DNA of 62,957 bases from an uncultured Drancourtella sp. (GTDB lineage Bacteria > Bacillota > Clostridia > Lachnospirales > Lachnospiraceae): assembly GCA_937880845.1 (NCBI GenBank), contig CALFLL010000014.1:1-62957 (forward strand). The letters run 5' to 3'. A program made the position numbers and the translations under genes. Below the pieces are notes generated by a model, which saw only the letters and a program-made list of their open reading frames with translations, was not told the DNA's origin and did not search any database. Position 1 is the stretch's first letter. Each line of letters opens with the position of its first letter. Shown piece after piece: positions 53,672 through 62,909 of this stretch.

Positions 53672-56242
53672 TTATTTTTTTCGTCCGCAGCACTGTTTGT
53701 ATTTCAAGCCGCTTCCGCACGGACATGGATCATTTGGATATACTTTCTTTTCTGTGCGGACTTTCGGTACGTGTGCAGATGTATCATCTTTATTTGTACC
53801 CGTTACTTTTGCAACCTGTTCTCTTTCTACCTTCTGTTCGATCTTCACATGATACAAAATACGGACAGTGTCTGCTTCAATTGCCTTTGTCATGTCACCG
53901 AACATTTCATATCCAAGCATTTTATATTCCACGAGTGGATCTTTCTGACCATATGCTTGAAGTCCGATTCCCTGACGGAGCTGATCCATATCATCAATAT
54001 GATCCATCCATTTTGCATCAATGGCACGGAGAAGAACTACTCGTTCTATTTCTCTTAAATGTTCCGGTTCCGGGAATTCTGCTTCTTTTTCTTCATACGC
54101 TTTCACCGCACGCTCTTTGAGCATATGTTTTAATTCTTTCTGCTCCATATTTTTTACTTCTTCTGTGGTAATTGCAGGCAACATCGGAATCGTTTCATGA
54201 AGTTCTACATCCAGTCCTCCTAAATCCCATTCGTCATATTCCTGTTCTGTTGAAGTATGTCTGTCCACCATATCTTCCACACATTCTGTGATCATATGAT
54301 AAATAGAATCTCTCATACTTTCTCCATCCAGAACTTTTCTTCTCTCTTCATAAATAATTTCTCTTTGTTCATTCATAACCTGGTCATATTCCAATAAGTT
54401 TTTACGAATACCATAGTTATTGAACTCAATCTTTTTCTGTGCTTTTTCAATGGCTCCGGAAAGCATCTTGTGTTGGATCTGTTCTCCGTCTTCTACTCCC
54501 AGAGCATTAAAGACACTCATCAGCTTTTCTGATCCGAACAGTCGCATCAGATCATCTTCCAAAGAAATATAGAAACGGGATTCTCCCGGATCTCCCTGAC
54601 GTCCGGAACGTCCTCTTAGCTGATTGTCGATACGTCTTGACTCATGTCTTTCCGTACCGATGATCTTCAGTCCTCCCGCTTCTCTTGCAGCGTCATCAAG
54701 CTTGATATCCGTACCACGACCGGCCATGTTTGTAGCGATGGTTACCGCTCCGTGCTGCCCTGCCTGTGCTACAATCTCCGCTTCCAGTTCATGGAACTTG
54801 GCATTCAAAACATTGTGTTTGATTCCTCGTTTTCTCAACATGCTGCTTAACAATTCTGAAGTTTCAATCGTAATCGTACCGACCAGTACCGGCTGTCCGT
54901 TTGCATGTGCCCGTTCGATCTCATCACATACGGCATGGAATTTTTCTTTTTTGGTCTTATATACGGCGTCATCCAGATCTTTTCTAAGAACCGGTTTATT
55001 CGTCGGAATCTCGACAACATCCATTCCGTAAATATCGCGGAATTCTTTTTCTTCTGTAAGGGCAGTACCTGTCATACCGGATTTCTTTTCATATTTATTA
55101 AAGAAATTCTGGAAGGTAACTGTTGCAAGTGTTTTACTTTCTCTGTTGACTTTTACATGCTCTTTTGCTTCGATTGCCTGATGAAGTCCGTCTGAATAAC
55201 GGCGTCCCGGCATAATACGGCCTGTAAACTCATCTACAATCAGAACTTCGTTGTCCTTCACTACATAATCTTTATCTCTGAACATCAGGTTATGAGCACG
55301 CAGAGCAAGGATGATGTTATGCTGTATTTCCAGATTTTCCGGATCGGCAAGGTTATCAATGTGGAAAAATTTTTCTACCTTCTTTACACCGTCTTCTGTC
55401 AAGTTGATTGCTTTTTCCTTTTCATTAACAATGAAGTCACCTGTTTCTTCGATTTCTTCTCCCATGATGGCATTCATCTTTGAGAATTCCCCACTCGCTT
55501 CTCCACGTTCCATCTGTCTTGCAAGGATGTCACAGGCTTCATATAATCTTGTAGACTTGCTGCTCTGACCGGAAATAATAAGCGGTGTTCTTGCTTCATC
55601 AATCAGTACGGAGTCCACTTCATCGATAATGGCATATTTCAATCCTCTTTGAACAAGCTGCTCTTTGTAAATGACCATGTTATCTCTCAAATAATCAAAT
55701 CCAAGTTCGTTATTTGTCACATATGTGATATCACATGCATATGCTTCTCTTCTCTGGTCATTATCCATATCATTTAAAACAACTCCGACTTTCAGTCCAA
55801 GAAATTCATGTACTTTCCCCATCCACTCAGCATCACGCTTTGCAAGATAGTCGTTTACCGTAACAATATGAACTCCTTCTCCCGTCAATGCATTCAGATA
55901 GGCAGGCAATGTGGAAACAAGAGTTTTTCCTTCTCCTGTTTTCATTTCTGCAATACGTCCCTGGTGGAGAATGATACCTCCGATAAGCTGTACTCTGTAA
56001 TGCTTCATACCGATTGCTCTGTATGCCGCTTCACGTACTGTGGCAAACGCCTCCGGAAGAAGATCGTCCAGTTTTTCTCCATTGGCATATCTTTCTTTGT
56101 ACTCTCTTGTTTTATCTCTTAACTCTTCATCGGATAATTTCTGCATCTCCGGCTCTAATGCTTCGATATGATCTACAATCGGATAGATCCTTTTTAATTC
56201 GTTTTGGCTGTGTGTACCAAATATTTTCTGTAAAAATCCCAT
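53672..56242 (-). CDS. secA: protein translocase ATPase SecA
   Basis: This is the motor that drives preproteins through SecYEG at the membrane. The 856 residues have the DEAD-like nucleotide folds: MKTGEGKTLVSTLPAYL near 100, a Walker-B-like DEVDSVLIDEARTPLI near 208, and helicase-type GRGTDIKL and LRGRSGRQGDPG in the second fold. The C-terminal SEC-C zinc motif is CPCGSGLKYKQCCG. AAGGAG lies before the ATG. It leads the secA-prfB-ACT-hom-lysC transcription unit, with a 37-base gap to prfB. Confidence 0.97.
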   Translation of the reverse strand: MGFLQKIFGTHSQNELKRIYPIVDHIEALEPEMQKLSDEELRDKTREYKERYANGEKLDDLLPEAFATVREAAYRAIGMKHYRVQLIGGIILHQGRIAEMKTGEGKTLVSTLPAYLNALTGEGVHIVTVNDYLAKRDAEWMGKVHEFLGLKVGVVLNDMDNDQRREAYACDITYVTNNELGFDYLRDNMVIYKEQLVQRGLKYAIIDEVDSVLIDEARTPLIISGQSSKSTRLYEACDILARQMERGEASGEFSKMNAIMGEEIEETGDFIVNEKEKAINLTEDGVKKVEKFFHIDNLADPENLEIQHNIILALRAHNLMFRDKDYVVKDNEVLIVDEFTGRIMPGRRYSDGLHQAIEAKEHVKVNRESKTLATVTFQNFFNKYEKKSGMTGTALTEEKEFRDIYGMDVVEIPTNKPVLRKDLDDAVYKTKKEKFHAVCDEIERAHANGQPVLVGTITIETSELLSSMLRKRGIKHNVLNAKFHELEAEIVAQAGQHGAVTIATNMAGRGTDIKLDDAAREAGGLKIIGTERHESRRIDNQLRGRSGRQGDPGESRFYISLEDDLMRLFGSEKLMSVFNALGVEDGEQIQHKMLSGAIEKAQKKIEFNNYGIRKNLLEYDQVMNEQREIIYEERRKVLDGESMRDSIYHMITECVEDMVDRHTSTEQEYDEWDLGGLDVELHETIPMLPAITTEEVKNMEQKELKHMLKERAVKAYEEKEAEFPEPEHLREIERVVLLRAIDAKWMDHIDDMDQLRQGIGLQAYGQKDPLVEYKMLGYEMFGDMTKAIEADTVRILYHVKIEQKVEREQVAKVTGTNKDDTSAHVPKVRTEKKVYPNDPCPCGSGLKYKQCCGRKK

Positions 56243-56286
56243 ATTTTTACTACTCCTTATCGTATAAAAAAATCACTTTGTCTTTC

Positions 56287-56315
56287 ATTTTAACACCATC
56301 ACACAGGTTGTTCAA
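56287..56315 (-). promoter_or_regulatory. secA promoter
   Basis: Minus-strand TTGAAC (56310-56315) and TAAAAT (56287-56292) are 17 bases apart, about 45 bases before the secA start. Confidence 0.65.
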
Positions 56316-56393
56316 CCAATTTATCTTTCACTTTGTCACTTTACTACGTCAATTTATTCTTAACCTTACCACAAAACAGATTATTTCGTCAAT

Positions 56394-56424
56394 TAAAAAA
56401 TAAGAGAGCCTGGGCTCTCTTATT
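56394..56424 (-). terminator. terminator of the small lipoprotein gene
   Basis: ATAAGAGAGCC and GGCTCTCTTAT form a 10-11 base-pair stem with a three-base loop, then TTTTTTAA. The first arm begins inside the TAA stop codon of the gene. Confidence 0.9.
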
Positions 56425-56665
56425 GGTTTCCGTTTACATCATGGTTTTCATCTGTTCCATCCAACGCATCTTCCACATCTTCTGTCATATCTTCTGCACC
56501 ATCTTCGATGTTGTCCACTCCATTTTCGATGTCTTCCTCTATTGAGTTTCCTGTATTACTTCCTCCTGTAGCGTCATTGACATCATTTTTTCCTGAACAT
56601 GCGGTCATGCTTCCAAGCATTCCCATACAAAGCAATACCATGACTGTCTTTTTCCATGACTTCAT
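56420..56665 (-). CDS. small acidic lipoprotein, function unknown
   Basis: The 81-residue protein has a short signal sequence (MKSWKKTVMVLLCMGMLGS) and lipobox MTAC, with the cysteine at about 22. The mature 59 residues are extremely acidic (SIEEDIENGVDNIEDGAEDM and TEDVEDALDGTDEN), with repeated ED/DN pairs and no folded domain visible. It could bind cations or cell-wall polymers; this is speculation. GGAGG lies nine bases before 56665; an upstream ATG at 56704 has no site. Confidence 0.8.
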   Translation of the reverse strand: MKSWKKTVMVLLCMGMLGSMTACSGKNDVNDATGGSNTGNSIEEDIENGVDNIEDGAEDMTEDVEDALDGTDENHDVNGNQ

Positions 56666-56734
56666 AATTTTTATCCTCCTGCAAACTAATTTCGCATTAC
56701 TCATTATTTACAGGAAAAAATTTTTTATACATTA

Positions 56735-57493
56735 TCAAAGTTGAATCACATCGCTCATATCATATAAACCTGCTGGTTTTCTTGCCAAAAACTTTGCAGC
56801 CTCCAACGCACCTTTTCCAAATACTGCTTTAGAATAGGCAGTATGACTGAATCGGATCACTTCATCCTCTCCGGCAAACATCACCTCATGTTCACCTACA
56901 ATGGTTCCTCCACGTACTGCCGAAATTCCGATTTCATGTTTATCTCGTACTTTACGCTCCCGGCTTCTGTCATATTTATATGTATATGCGTCGTCTAATG
57001 CTTCGTTTATGGAATCTGCAAGGGCAAGAGCCGTTCCGCTTGGTGCATCTACCTTTTTGTTATGATGTTTTTCTATAATCTCCATGTCATATCCTGCCGG
57101 TGCAAGTACTTTTGCCGCATCTTTTAAAAGTTTCAGAAGCAAATTAATCCCAAGGGACATATTGGCTGATCTTAATACAGCTGTTTTTTTTGCAGTTTTC
57201 TTAACAAGCTCTAGTTGTTTTTCGGAAAGTCCTGTTGTACAGAGGATAACCGGAAGCTTTCTTTGGGCACAGCTTTGTAAAAGAGCGTCTACCGCCTGTG
57301 CATTAGAAAAATCTATCACAACATCTGCCGGTATATCACATTTTTCCATATTTTCAAAAACAGGATATGGATTTTCTTTTCCGTCAAATCTGTCAATCCC
57401 TGCAACAATATCGATTTCTTCATCTTCTGCTGCCAGCTTTGAAATAACCTGTCCCATTTTTCCGTTACAACCATGTATTATCAATCTGATCAT
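56735..57493 (-). CDS. dapB: 4-hydroxy-tetrahydrodipicolinate reductase
   Basis: It reduces the DapA product in lysine and diaminopimelate synthesis. The 252 residues have the Rossmann start RLIIHGCNGKMGQVI, the cofactor-site GTTG-like LCTTGL near 102, and the substrate-site EKHHNKKVDAPSGTA near 148-162. AAAAGGAG lies before the ATG at 57493; a longer reading begins upstream of that site. It lies 59 bases after dapA in the same operon. Confidence 0.95.
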   Translation of the reverse strand: MIRLIIHGCNGKMGQVISKLAAEDEEIDIVAGIDRFDGKENPYPVFENMEKCDIPADVVIDFSNAQAVDALLQSCAQRKLPVILCTTGLSEKQLELVKKTAKKTAVLRSANMSLGINLLLKLLKDAAKVLAPAGYDMEIIEKHHNKKVDAPSGTALALADSINEALDDAYTYKYDRSRERKVRDKHEIGISAVRGGTIVGEHEVMFAGEDEVIRFSHTAYSKAVFGKGALEAAKFLARKPAGLYDMSDVIQL

Positions 57494-57552
57494 TTGTATT
57501 TTCTCCTTTTCAATCACAAAAGGGGTGCCATCTGCCGGCTCCCCTTTTATTT

Positions 57553-58440
57553 TTATATAAGTTTTAATCCGAATTTCTTCATTTCTTCTATCAGTTCCTT
57601 TTTATGTTCCTCTTCCATCGGTGTTAAAGGCATCTTTAATCCTCCTACTTCTCTTCCCATCAGATTCAATGCCGTCTTCACCGGAATCGGATTGACTTCA
57701 CAAAATAATTTATTGATCAGCGGAAGAGCCTGAAGCTGCATCCTGCAACTTTCTTTTACATCGCCTTCAAAAAACTTCTGGCAAATATTATGTGTATATT
57801 CCGGTGCAATATTCGCCAGAACGGAAATCACTCCCTTTCCGCCGAGAGAAAGGAGCGGTACGATCTGATCATCATTTCCGGAATAAAGATCCAACTTTCC
57901 ATCCGTCATCTGCATGATCTTTGCCACCTGGGAAATATTGCCGGAAGCTTCCTTAATGGCCACGATATTTTCCACTTTGGAAAGTTCCATCACTGTTTCA
58001 GGTGTAATGTTCACTCCTGTACGGCTTGCTACACTGTAAAGAATAATCGGTACTTTCACCTCTTTTGCTACTGCCTTATAATGAGCCACAAGTCCCTTCT
58101 GCGTCGCCTTATTATAATACGGAGTTACGAGCAAGAGTCCATCTGCCCCATATTCTGCAGCTTCTTTTGACATTTCGATTGTTGTAAACGTAGCATTGGA
58201 TCCTGTTCCCGCAATGACCGGAATCCTGTTTTTTACACGCTCAATCGTAAATTTAATGCACTCCATATGCTCTTCTTCCGTAAGTGTGGAAGACTCTCCT
58301 GTTGTGCCGCAGATGATAATCGCATCTGTCTTATTGGCAATATGGTACTCAATCAATTCATCCAGTTTCTCATAATTTATCGCTCCGTTTGGTAAAAACG
58401 GTGTCACTATTGCAACCCCTGAACCTGTAAAAATAGACAT
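57553..58440 (-). CDS. dapA: 4-hydroxy-tetrahydrodipicolinate synthase
   Basis: It condenses pyruvate and aspartate semialdehyde to enter the lysine and peptidoglycan DAP branch. The 295 residues show GTTGESSTL near 45-53, the Tyr-containing LLVTPYYNKATQKGLVAHY near 130-148, and the Schiff-base lysine in NIVAIKEASGN near 165. GGAGG precedes the ATG. It heads dapA-dapB with a consensus promoter. Feedback and local control elements were not seen; the riboswitch is at the transporter, not here. Confidence 0.96.
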   Translation of the reverse strand: MSIFTGSGVAIVTPFLPNGAINYEKLDELIEYHIANKTDAIIICGTTGESSTLTEEEHMECIKFTIERVKNRIPVIAGTGSNATFTTIEMSKEAAEYGADGLLLVTPYYNKATQKGLVAHYKAVAKEVKVPIILYSVASRTGVNITPETVMELSKVENIVAIKEASGNISQVAKIMQMTDGKLDLYSGNDDQIVPLLSLGGKGVISVLANIAPEYTHNICQKFFEGDVKESCRMQLQALPLINKLFCEVNPIPVKTALNLMGREVGGLKMPLTPMEEEHKKELIEEMKKFGLKLI

Positions 58441-58499
58441 ATGATTACCTCCAGACTCTTCTGCTTTTTCACTCTTTACAACATTAAATCGTTACAAAG

Positions 58500-58528
58500 A
58501 GTGTATCATCATTCACGACATGTGTCAA
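58500..58528 (-). promoter_or_regulatory. dapA-dapB promoter
   Basis: Minus-strand TTGACA (58523-58528) and TACACT (58500-58505) are exactly 17 bases apart. The -35 box begins about ten bases past the stop of the SSB-like gene. Confidence 0.85.
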
Positions 58529-58538
58529 ACATTTATTC

Positions 58539-59174
58539 TTATACTTCCTGACATTCCAGTTTACTTACAGATACTTCATATGCAACTCGTTTTTCCGTTT
58601 CTGTTTCGGATAATTTTTTTATATATTCTCTGCTCTGCACTCTTCCTAAAATATGTACATGTTCTCCCACCTCAAACGTGGATGCAAATCTTGCATTTCT
58701 TCCCCAGCAGATACACGGGATATAATCCGACTTTCCATATGGGCGGTTTACGGCAAGTAAAAGATCCGCAATTTCTCTTCCAAGCGGTGTTTTTCTGTAT
58801 ACCGGTTCTTTACAGATATAACCGTCCAGAAAAATACTGTTTGTTTTTACTCCGTCCATTTCTTCATCATCCTCTACAAACGATACTTCCCTTGCAAATA
58901 CAGAAAGCACAAGTCTGTTTTTCTGTTCTTCATGCCGATTATAGGAACGAAACTGTCCCTGGACAATGATATACTCACCTACATAGTCCTGTGTGACATC
59001 AATCAGGCGTTCCGAAATCATAACGGGAATCCTGTCTTCGGAATTGCTCAGCCGTTTTACAAGCACTTCCATTGTGTAAAATCCCTCTCCAAATACTTCG
59101 TGGCTGAATTCAAATGTAGTAGCCACCTGTCCCATAATCGTTACTTGGTTGTTTTCAATAATCTTATCTGACAT
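58539..59174 (-). CDS. single-stranded DNA-binding-like protein with two OB folds
   Basis: The 211-residue protein has two tandem OB-fold domains. The first (about 9-97) has NQVTIMGQVATTFEFSHEVF and YIIVQGQFRSYN. The second (about 112-208) has NSIFLDGYICKEPVYRKTPL and VHILGRVQSREYIKKL, with the GREIADLLLAVNRPYGKSDY loop typical of SSB. There is no acidic C-terminal DDIPF tail, so it is unlikely to be the housekeeping SSB. A role in replication or repair is only inferred. The ATG has GGGAG upstream. It may be transcribed separately from dapA. Confidence 0.82.
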   Translation of the reverse strand: MSDKIIENNQVTIMGQVATTFEFSHEVFGEGFYTMEVLVKRLSNSEDRIPVMISERLIDVTQDYVGEYIIVQGQFRSYNRHEEQKNRLVLSVFAREVSFVEDDEEMDGVKTNSIFLDGYICKEPVYRKTPLGREIADLLLAVNRPYGKSDYIPCICWGRNARFASTFEVGEHVHILGRVQSREYIKKLSETETEKRVAYEVSVSKLECQEV

Positions 59175-59312
59175 GAAATGTAATTCTCCCTTCCTCTTTC
59201 ACGTAGTTTTTTATCTTTACTACTTTATGCCCCGTTTAAATATGATATTCCCGTTTTTTATGTTTTTCTATGATTTTCGCTCGACATAATACGATAATCT
59301 CCTCAGAAACGC

Positions 59313-59340
59313 TTGTAAATTTTTTAAATTATGATAGACT
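59313..59340 (+). promoter_or_regulatory. typA promoter
   Basis: TTGTAA (59313-59318) and TAGACT (59335-59340) are 16 bases apart, about 45 bases before the start codon. Confidence 0.6.
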
Positions 59341-59386
59341 ATATAAGTTACTACATTTATATAAGTAGAAAGAAGGATTAACGATT

Positions 59387-61216
59387 ATGAAAATGAAACG
59401 TGAAGATATACGTAATATTGCCATTATCGCTCACGTAGACCACGGGAAAACCACTCTGGTTGATGAGCTTTTGAAGCAAAGCGGCGTATTCCGTGCAAAT
59501 CAGGAAGTAGAAGAACGTGTCATGGATTCCAATGATATCGAGCGCGAAAGAGGTATCACCATCTTATCCAAAAATACCGCCGTTCATTACAAAAATACAA
59601 AAATCAATATCATTGATACCCCGGGACATGCTGACTTTGGTGGCGAAGTAGAACGTGTACTGAAAATGGTAAACGGTGTTGTCCTTGTTGTAGATGCTTT
59701 TGAAGGACCGATGCCACAGACAAAATTTGTTCTTAAAAAAGCTCTGGAACTGAAACTTCCGGTTATTGTCTGCATTAACAAGATCGACCGTCCGGAAGCC
59801 CGTCCTAATGAAGTGATCGATGAAACTTTGGAACTTTTTATGGATCTTGATGCCAGTGATGAACAGCTTGACTGTCCGTTTGTTTATGCATCTGCAAAAG
59901 GCGGTTATGCCATCCTTGAGCTTGACGACACACCGCAGAATATGATTCCTTTATTTGAAACAATCCTGGAATATATTCCTGCACCTGAAGGCGATCCCGA
60001 AGCTTCCACTCAGGTACTGATCAGTACGATTGATTATAATGAATATGTAGGACGTATCGGTGTTGGTAAAGTAGATAACGGAACAATTTCCGTAAATCAG
60101 GATATGGTCGTTGTAAACCATCATGATCCGGATAAACAAAAAAGAGTCAAGATCAGTAAACTTTATGAATTCGATGGCTTAAATAAAGTAGAAGTAAAAG
60201 AGGCAAGCATCGGCTCTATCGTCGCAATTTCCGGAATTTCTGATATTGCCATCGGAGATACGATTTGCTCTCCGGATTCTCCAAATCCGATTCCGTTCCA
60301 GAAAATTTCCGAACCTACCATCTCCATGCAGTTTAAGGTAAATGACAGTCCGTTTGCCGGACAGGAGGGTAAATTCGTAACTTCCCGTCATCTCCGTGAC
60401 CGTCTTTTCCGTGAACTGAATACAGACGTAAGTCTTCGTGTAGAAGATACAGATGATATGGACAGTTTTAAAGTTTCCGGACGTGGTGAGCTTCACTTAT
60501 CCGTTCTTGTTGAAAATATGCGCCGTGAAGGTTATGAATTTGCAGTCAGCAAAGCAGAAGTCCTTTATCACCATGATGAAAACGGCAAGCTTTTGGAACC
60601 AATGGAACTGGTGTATATTGATGTTCCGGATGAATTTACAGGAACGGTTATCGACAAATTAAGTCAGAGAAAAGGTGAACTTCGCAATATGGGAATGTCA
60701 AACGGGGCTTATACCCGTCTTGAATTTTCCATTCCGTCCAGAGGTCTGATCGGATACAGAGGAGATTTCCTTACCGATACAAAAGGAAACGGTATTATGA
60801 ATACCGCATTCGATGGTTACGCTCCATATAAGGGAGATATCCAGTATCGTAAAAACGGTTCTTTAATTTCTTTTGAAACAGGAGAAGCTCTCACATATGG
60901 TCTTTTCAGTGCCCAGGAAAGAGGTACTTTGTTCATTGAACCAGGTGAACGTGTATATTCCGGTATGGTCGTTGGACAAAATGCAAAAACAGACGATATC
61001 GAACTGAATGTCTGTAAAGCAAAACACCTTACCAACACCCGTGCTTCCGGTTCCGATGATGCATTAAAGCTCTCTCCTCCGCGTATTTTAAGTCTTGAAG
61101 AGGCTCTGGACTTTATTGATACAGACGAACTTCTTGAGGTTACTCCAAAAAGTCTGCGTATTCGTAAAAAAATACTGGATGCAAGACTTCGTAAGCGTGA
61201 AAATAACAAAAAATAG
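59387..61216 (+). CDS. typA: ribosome-associated GTPase TypA/BipA
   Basis: It is a translational GTPase linked to ribosome assembly and stress adaptation. The 609 residues begin with G1 AHVDHGKT near 14-21, G2 RERGITILSK, G3 DTPGHADFGG near 75-84, and G4 NKIDRPEARP near 128. EF-G-like domains follow, and the BipA-type C-terminal region has SRGLIGYRGDFLTDTKG. The first ATG has AAGGA nine bases upstream; MKREDIR six bases downstream is an alternative. It is followed by a PAP2 gene. Confidence 0.96.
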   Translation: MKMKREDIRNIAIIAHVDHGKTTLVDELLKQSGVFRANQEVEERVMDSNDIERERGITILSKNTAVHYKNTKINIIDTPGHADFGGEVERVLKMVNGVVLVVDAFEGPMPQTKFVLKKALELKLPVIVCINKIDRPEARPNEVIDETLELFMDLDASDEQLDCPFVYASAKGGYAILELDDTPQNMIPLFETILEYIPAPEGDPEASTQVLISTIDYNEYVGRIGVGKVDNGTISVNQDMVVVNHHDPDKQKRVKISKLYEFDGLNKVEVKEASIGSIVAISGISDIAIGDTICSPDSPNPIPFQKISEPTISMQFKVNDSPFAGQEGKFVTSRHLRDRLFRELNTDVSLRVEDTDDMDSFKVSGRGELHLSVLVENMRREGYEFAVSKAEVLYHHDENGKLLEPMELVYIDVPDEFTGTVIDKLSQRKGELRNMGMSNGAYTRLEFSIPSRGLIGYRGDFLTDTKGNGIMNTAFDGYAPYKGDIQYRKNGSLISFETGEALTYGLFSAQERGTLFIEPGERVYSGMVVGQNAKTDDIELNVCKAKHLTNTRASGSDDALKLSPPRILSLEEALDFIDTDELLEVTPKSLRIRKKILDARLRKRENNKK

Positions 61217-61263
61217 TATAATCGGTTCCATTTTGGCTTAATTTATAAATAGAGGTGTTATTT

Positions 61264-62157
61264 ATGAATTTTTTGTGGTTTTTAGAGGGCATCCGTACTC
61301 CAATAGGTAACGAATTTTTTCAGTTCGTTACCTATTTGGGACAGGAACTCTTTCTTCTTGGGATTATTTGTATTTTTTACTGGTGTATCAACAAAAAGTT
61401 TGCTTATCAACTGGGACTTACGTATTTTTCGGCCGGTCTTTGTATCCAGACATTAAAGATCACGTTTCGTATACCACGTCCATGGATTCTGGATTCACAA
61501 TTTCATGCTGTAGAAAGTGCTGTCCCGGGAGCCACAGGATACTCTTTTCCAAGTGGCCATACTCAGGGAGGAACCTGTCTGTTTGCCCCGCTTGCCCTGC
61601 GGACAAAACGTACGGTACTAAAATTCCTCTGTGTTTTCGCTTTTTTGCTGATTGGATTTTCCCGTATGTATCTTGGCGTCCATACTCCGAAGGATGTCCT
61701 AGTTTCTATGGCAATCTCTCTTCTGTTTTCCTTGATTTTCTGGAAATACACAGACAAACTTCTGGATAATAAGCGAAACACGCTTCTTCTTTCCGTCTGC
61801 CTTGGTATTGTTTCTCTTCTTGTATTTTTGTACGCTTTCATCCAGATGAATTATGGAGGACTTCCGGTAAAATATGCTTCTGACTGCTGCAAAGCTGCAG
61901 GAGCCGGCTTTGGATTTGCCATCGGATTTTATATAGAGCGGACATACATTGATTTTTCCGAAAAAACTTCACGCTTGTCGGGACAGTTCCTTAAAGTTTT
62001 GATCGGACTTGCAGGTGCAGGATTATTAAAATTTCTGCTTTCTTTTTTGTCCGATTCTTCTATTATATTAAAATCCATAGAATACTGCATTCTTGTATTA
62101 TGGATTCTTGTTGTTTATCCGATGATTTTCTCCCGTTTTCAACGCAAGAATCATTAA
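61264..62157 (+). CDS. PAP2 family phosphatase-like membrane protein
   Basis: The 297-residue inner-membrane protein has about six to eight hydrophobic segments. All three parts of the PAP2 phosphatase signature are present: KX6RP as KITFRIPRP, PSGH as SFPSGHTQGG, and SRX5HX3D as SRMYLGVHTPKDV. Family members act on lipid phosphates such as undecaprenyl pyrophosphate or phosphatidic acid; the substrate here is not known. GAGGTG six bases before the ATG at 61264 fixes the start; the GTG at 61255 is inside that site. It lies 47 bases after typA. Confidence 0.92.
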   Translation: MNFLWFLEGIRTPIGNEFFQFVTYLGQELFLLGIICIFYWCINKKFAYQLGLTYFSAGLCIQTLKITFRIPRPWILDSQFHAVESAVPGATGYSFPSGHTQGGTCLFAPLALRTKRTVLKFLCVFAFLLIGFSRMYLGVHTPKDVLVSMAISLLFSLIFWKYTDKLLDNKRNTLLLSVCLGIVSLLVFLYAFIQMNYGGLPVKYASDCCKAAGAGFGFAIGFYIERTYIDFSEKTSRLSGQFLKVLIGLAGAGLLKFLLSFLSDSSIILKSIEYCILVLWILVVYPMIFSRFQRKNH

Positions 62158-62233
62158 TTTTCCTTTTATTTTATTTACTTCATATTTTTGACAGTAAATT
62201 ATCCTTTTTTTATTCTTTTTTTAGTTTTTTTCA

Positions 62234-62262
62234 TTGCATGTCCAGCTGCTTCGTAGTATAAT
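62234..62262 (+). promoter_or_regulatory. hpf promoter
   Basis: TTGCAT (62234-62239) and TATAAT (62257-62262) are exactly 17 bases apart. About 95 bases of leader follow before the start codon, with no clear structure. Confidence 0.75.
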
Positions 62263-62366
62263 AAAGCTATAAAATTTAAGTCTGTTACACAGATTTATCT
62301 TCTGTCTTTCATCTATGTGTTTTACATTTACCAAGGCAGAAAATACATGAAAAAGGAGTTGGGCTT

Positions 62367-62906
62367 ATGAAATTCATAATCAGAGGAAAAAATATTGATG
62401 TGACACCTGCATTAAAGGATACCATCGAACATAAACTTGGAAAACTGGAAAGGTATTTTACTCCTGAAACTGAAATTCATGTTACATTAAGTGTAGAAAA
62501 AGAACAGCAGAAAATCGAAGTAACTATTCCATTAAAAGGAAATATCATCCGTTCTGAAGAATCCAGCAGTGATATGTATGTATCTATTGATTTAGTAGAA
62601 GAAATCATTGAACGCCAGCTTAGAAAATATAAGAATAAACTAGTCGAAAGACATCAGGCAGGTATTGATTTCAGTAAGGCTTTCGTAGAAGACAAAGAGC
62701 ATGAAAGTGTTGAGGACTCTTCCATTCAGATCATCCGTACAAAACGCTTTGGTATTAAACCAATGTTCCCGGAAGATGCATGTGTGCAAATGGAACTTCT
62801 GGGACATAATTTCTTTGTATTTACCAATGCAGAAACAGACGAAGTAAATGTTGTTTATAAACGTAAAAATCATACTTACGGTTTAATCGAACCTGAATTT
62901 CAATAA
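62367..62906 (+). CDS. hpf: ribosome hibernation promoting factor, long form
   Basis: It dimerises and silences ribosomes in stationary phase. The 179 residues contain the N-terminal HPF/RaiA domain (1-100, FIIRGKNIDVTPALKDTIEHK and PLKGNIIRSEESSSDMYVSI) and the C-terminal long-form dimerisation domain (about 122-179, RTKRFGIKPMFPEDACVQMELLGH and FTNAETDEVNVVYKR). This two-domain form drives 100S ribosome formation. AAAAAGGAG lies before the ATG. It stands alone, and a paired-hairpin element follows. Confidence 0.96.
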   Translation: MKFIIRGKNIDVTPALKDTIEHKLGKLERYFTPETEIHVTLSVEKEQQKIEVTIPLKGNIIRSEESSSDMYVSIDLVEEIIERQLRKYKNKLVERHQAGIDFSKAFVEDKEHESVEDSSIQIIRTKRFGIKPMFPEDACVQMELLGHNFFVFTNAETDEVNVVYKRKNHTYGLIEPEFQ

Positions 62907-62909
62907 ATC

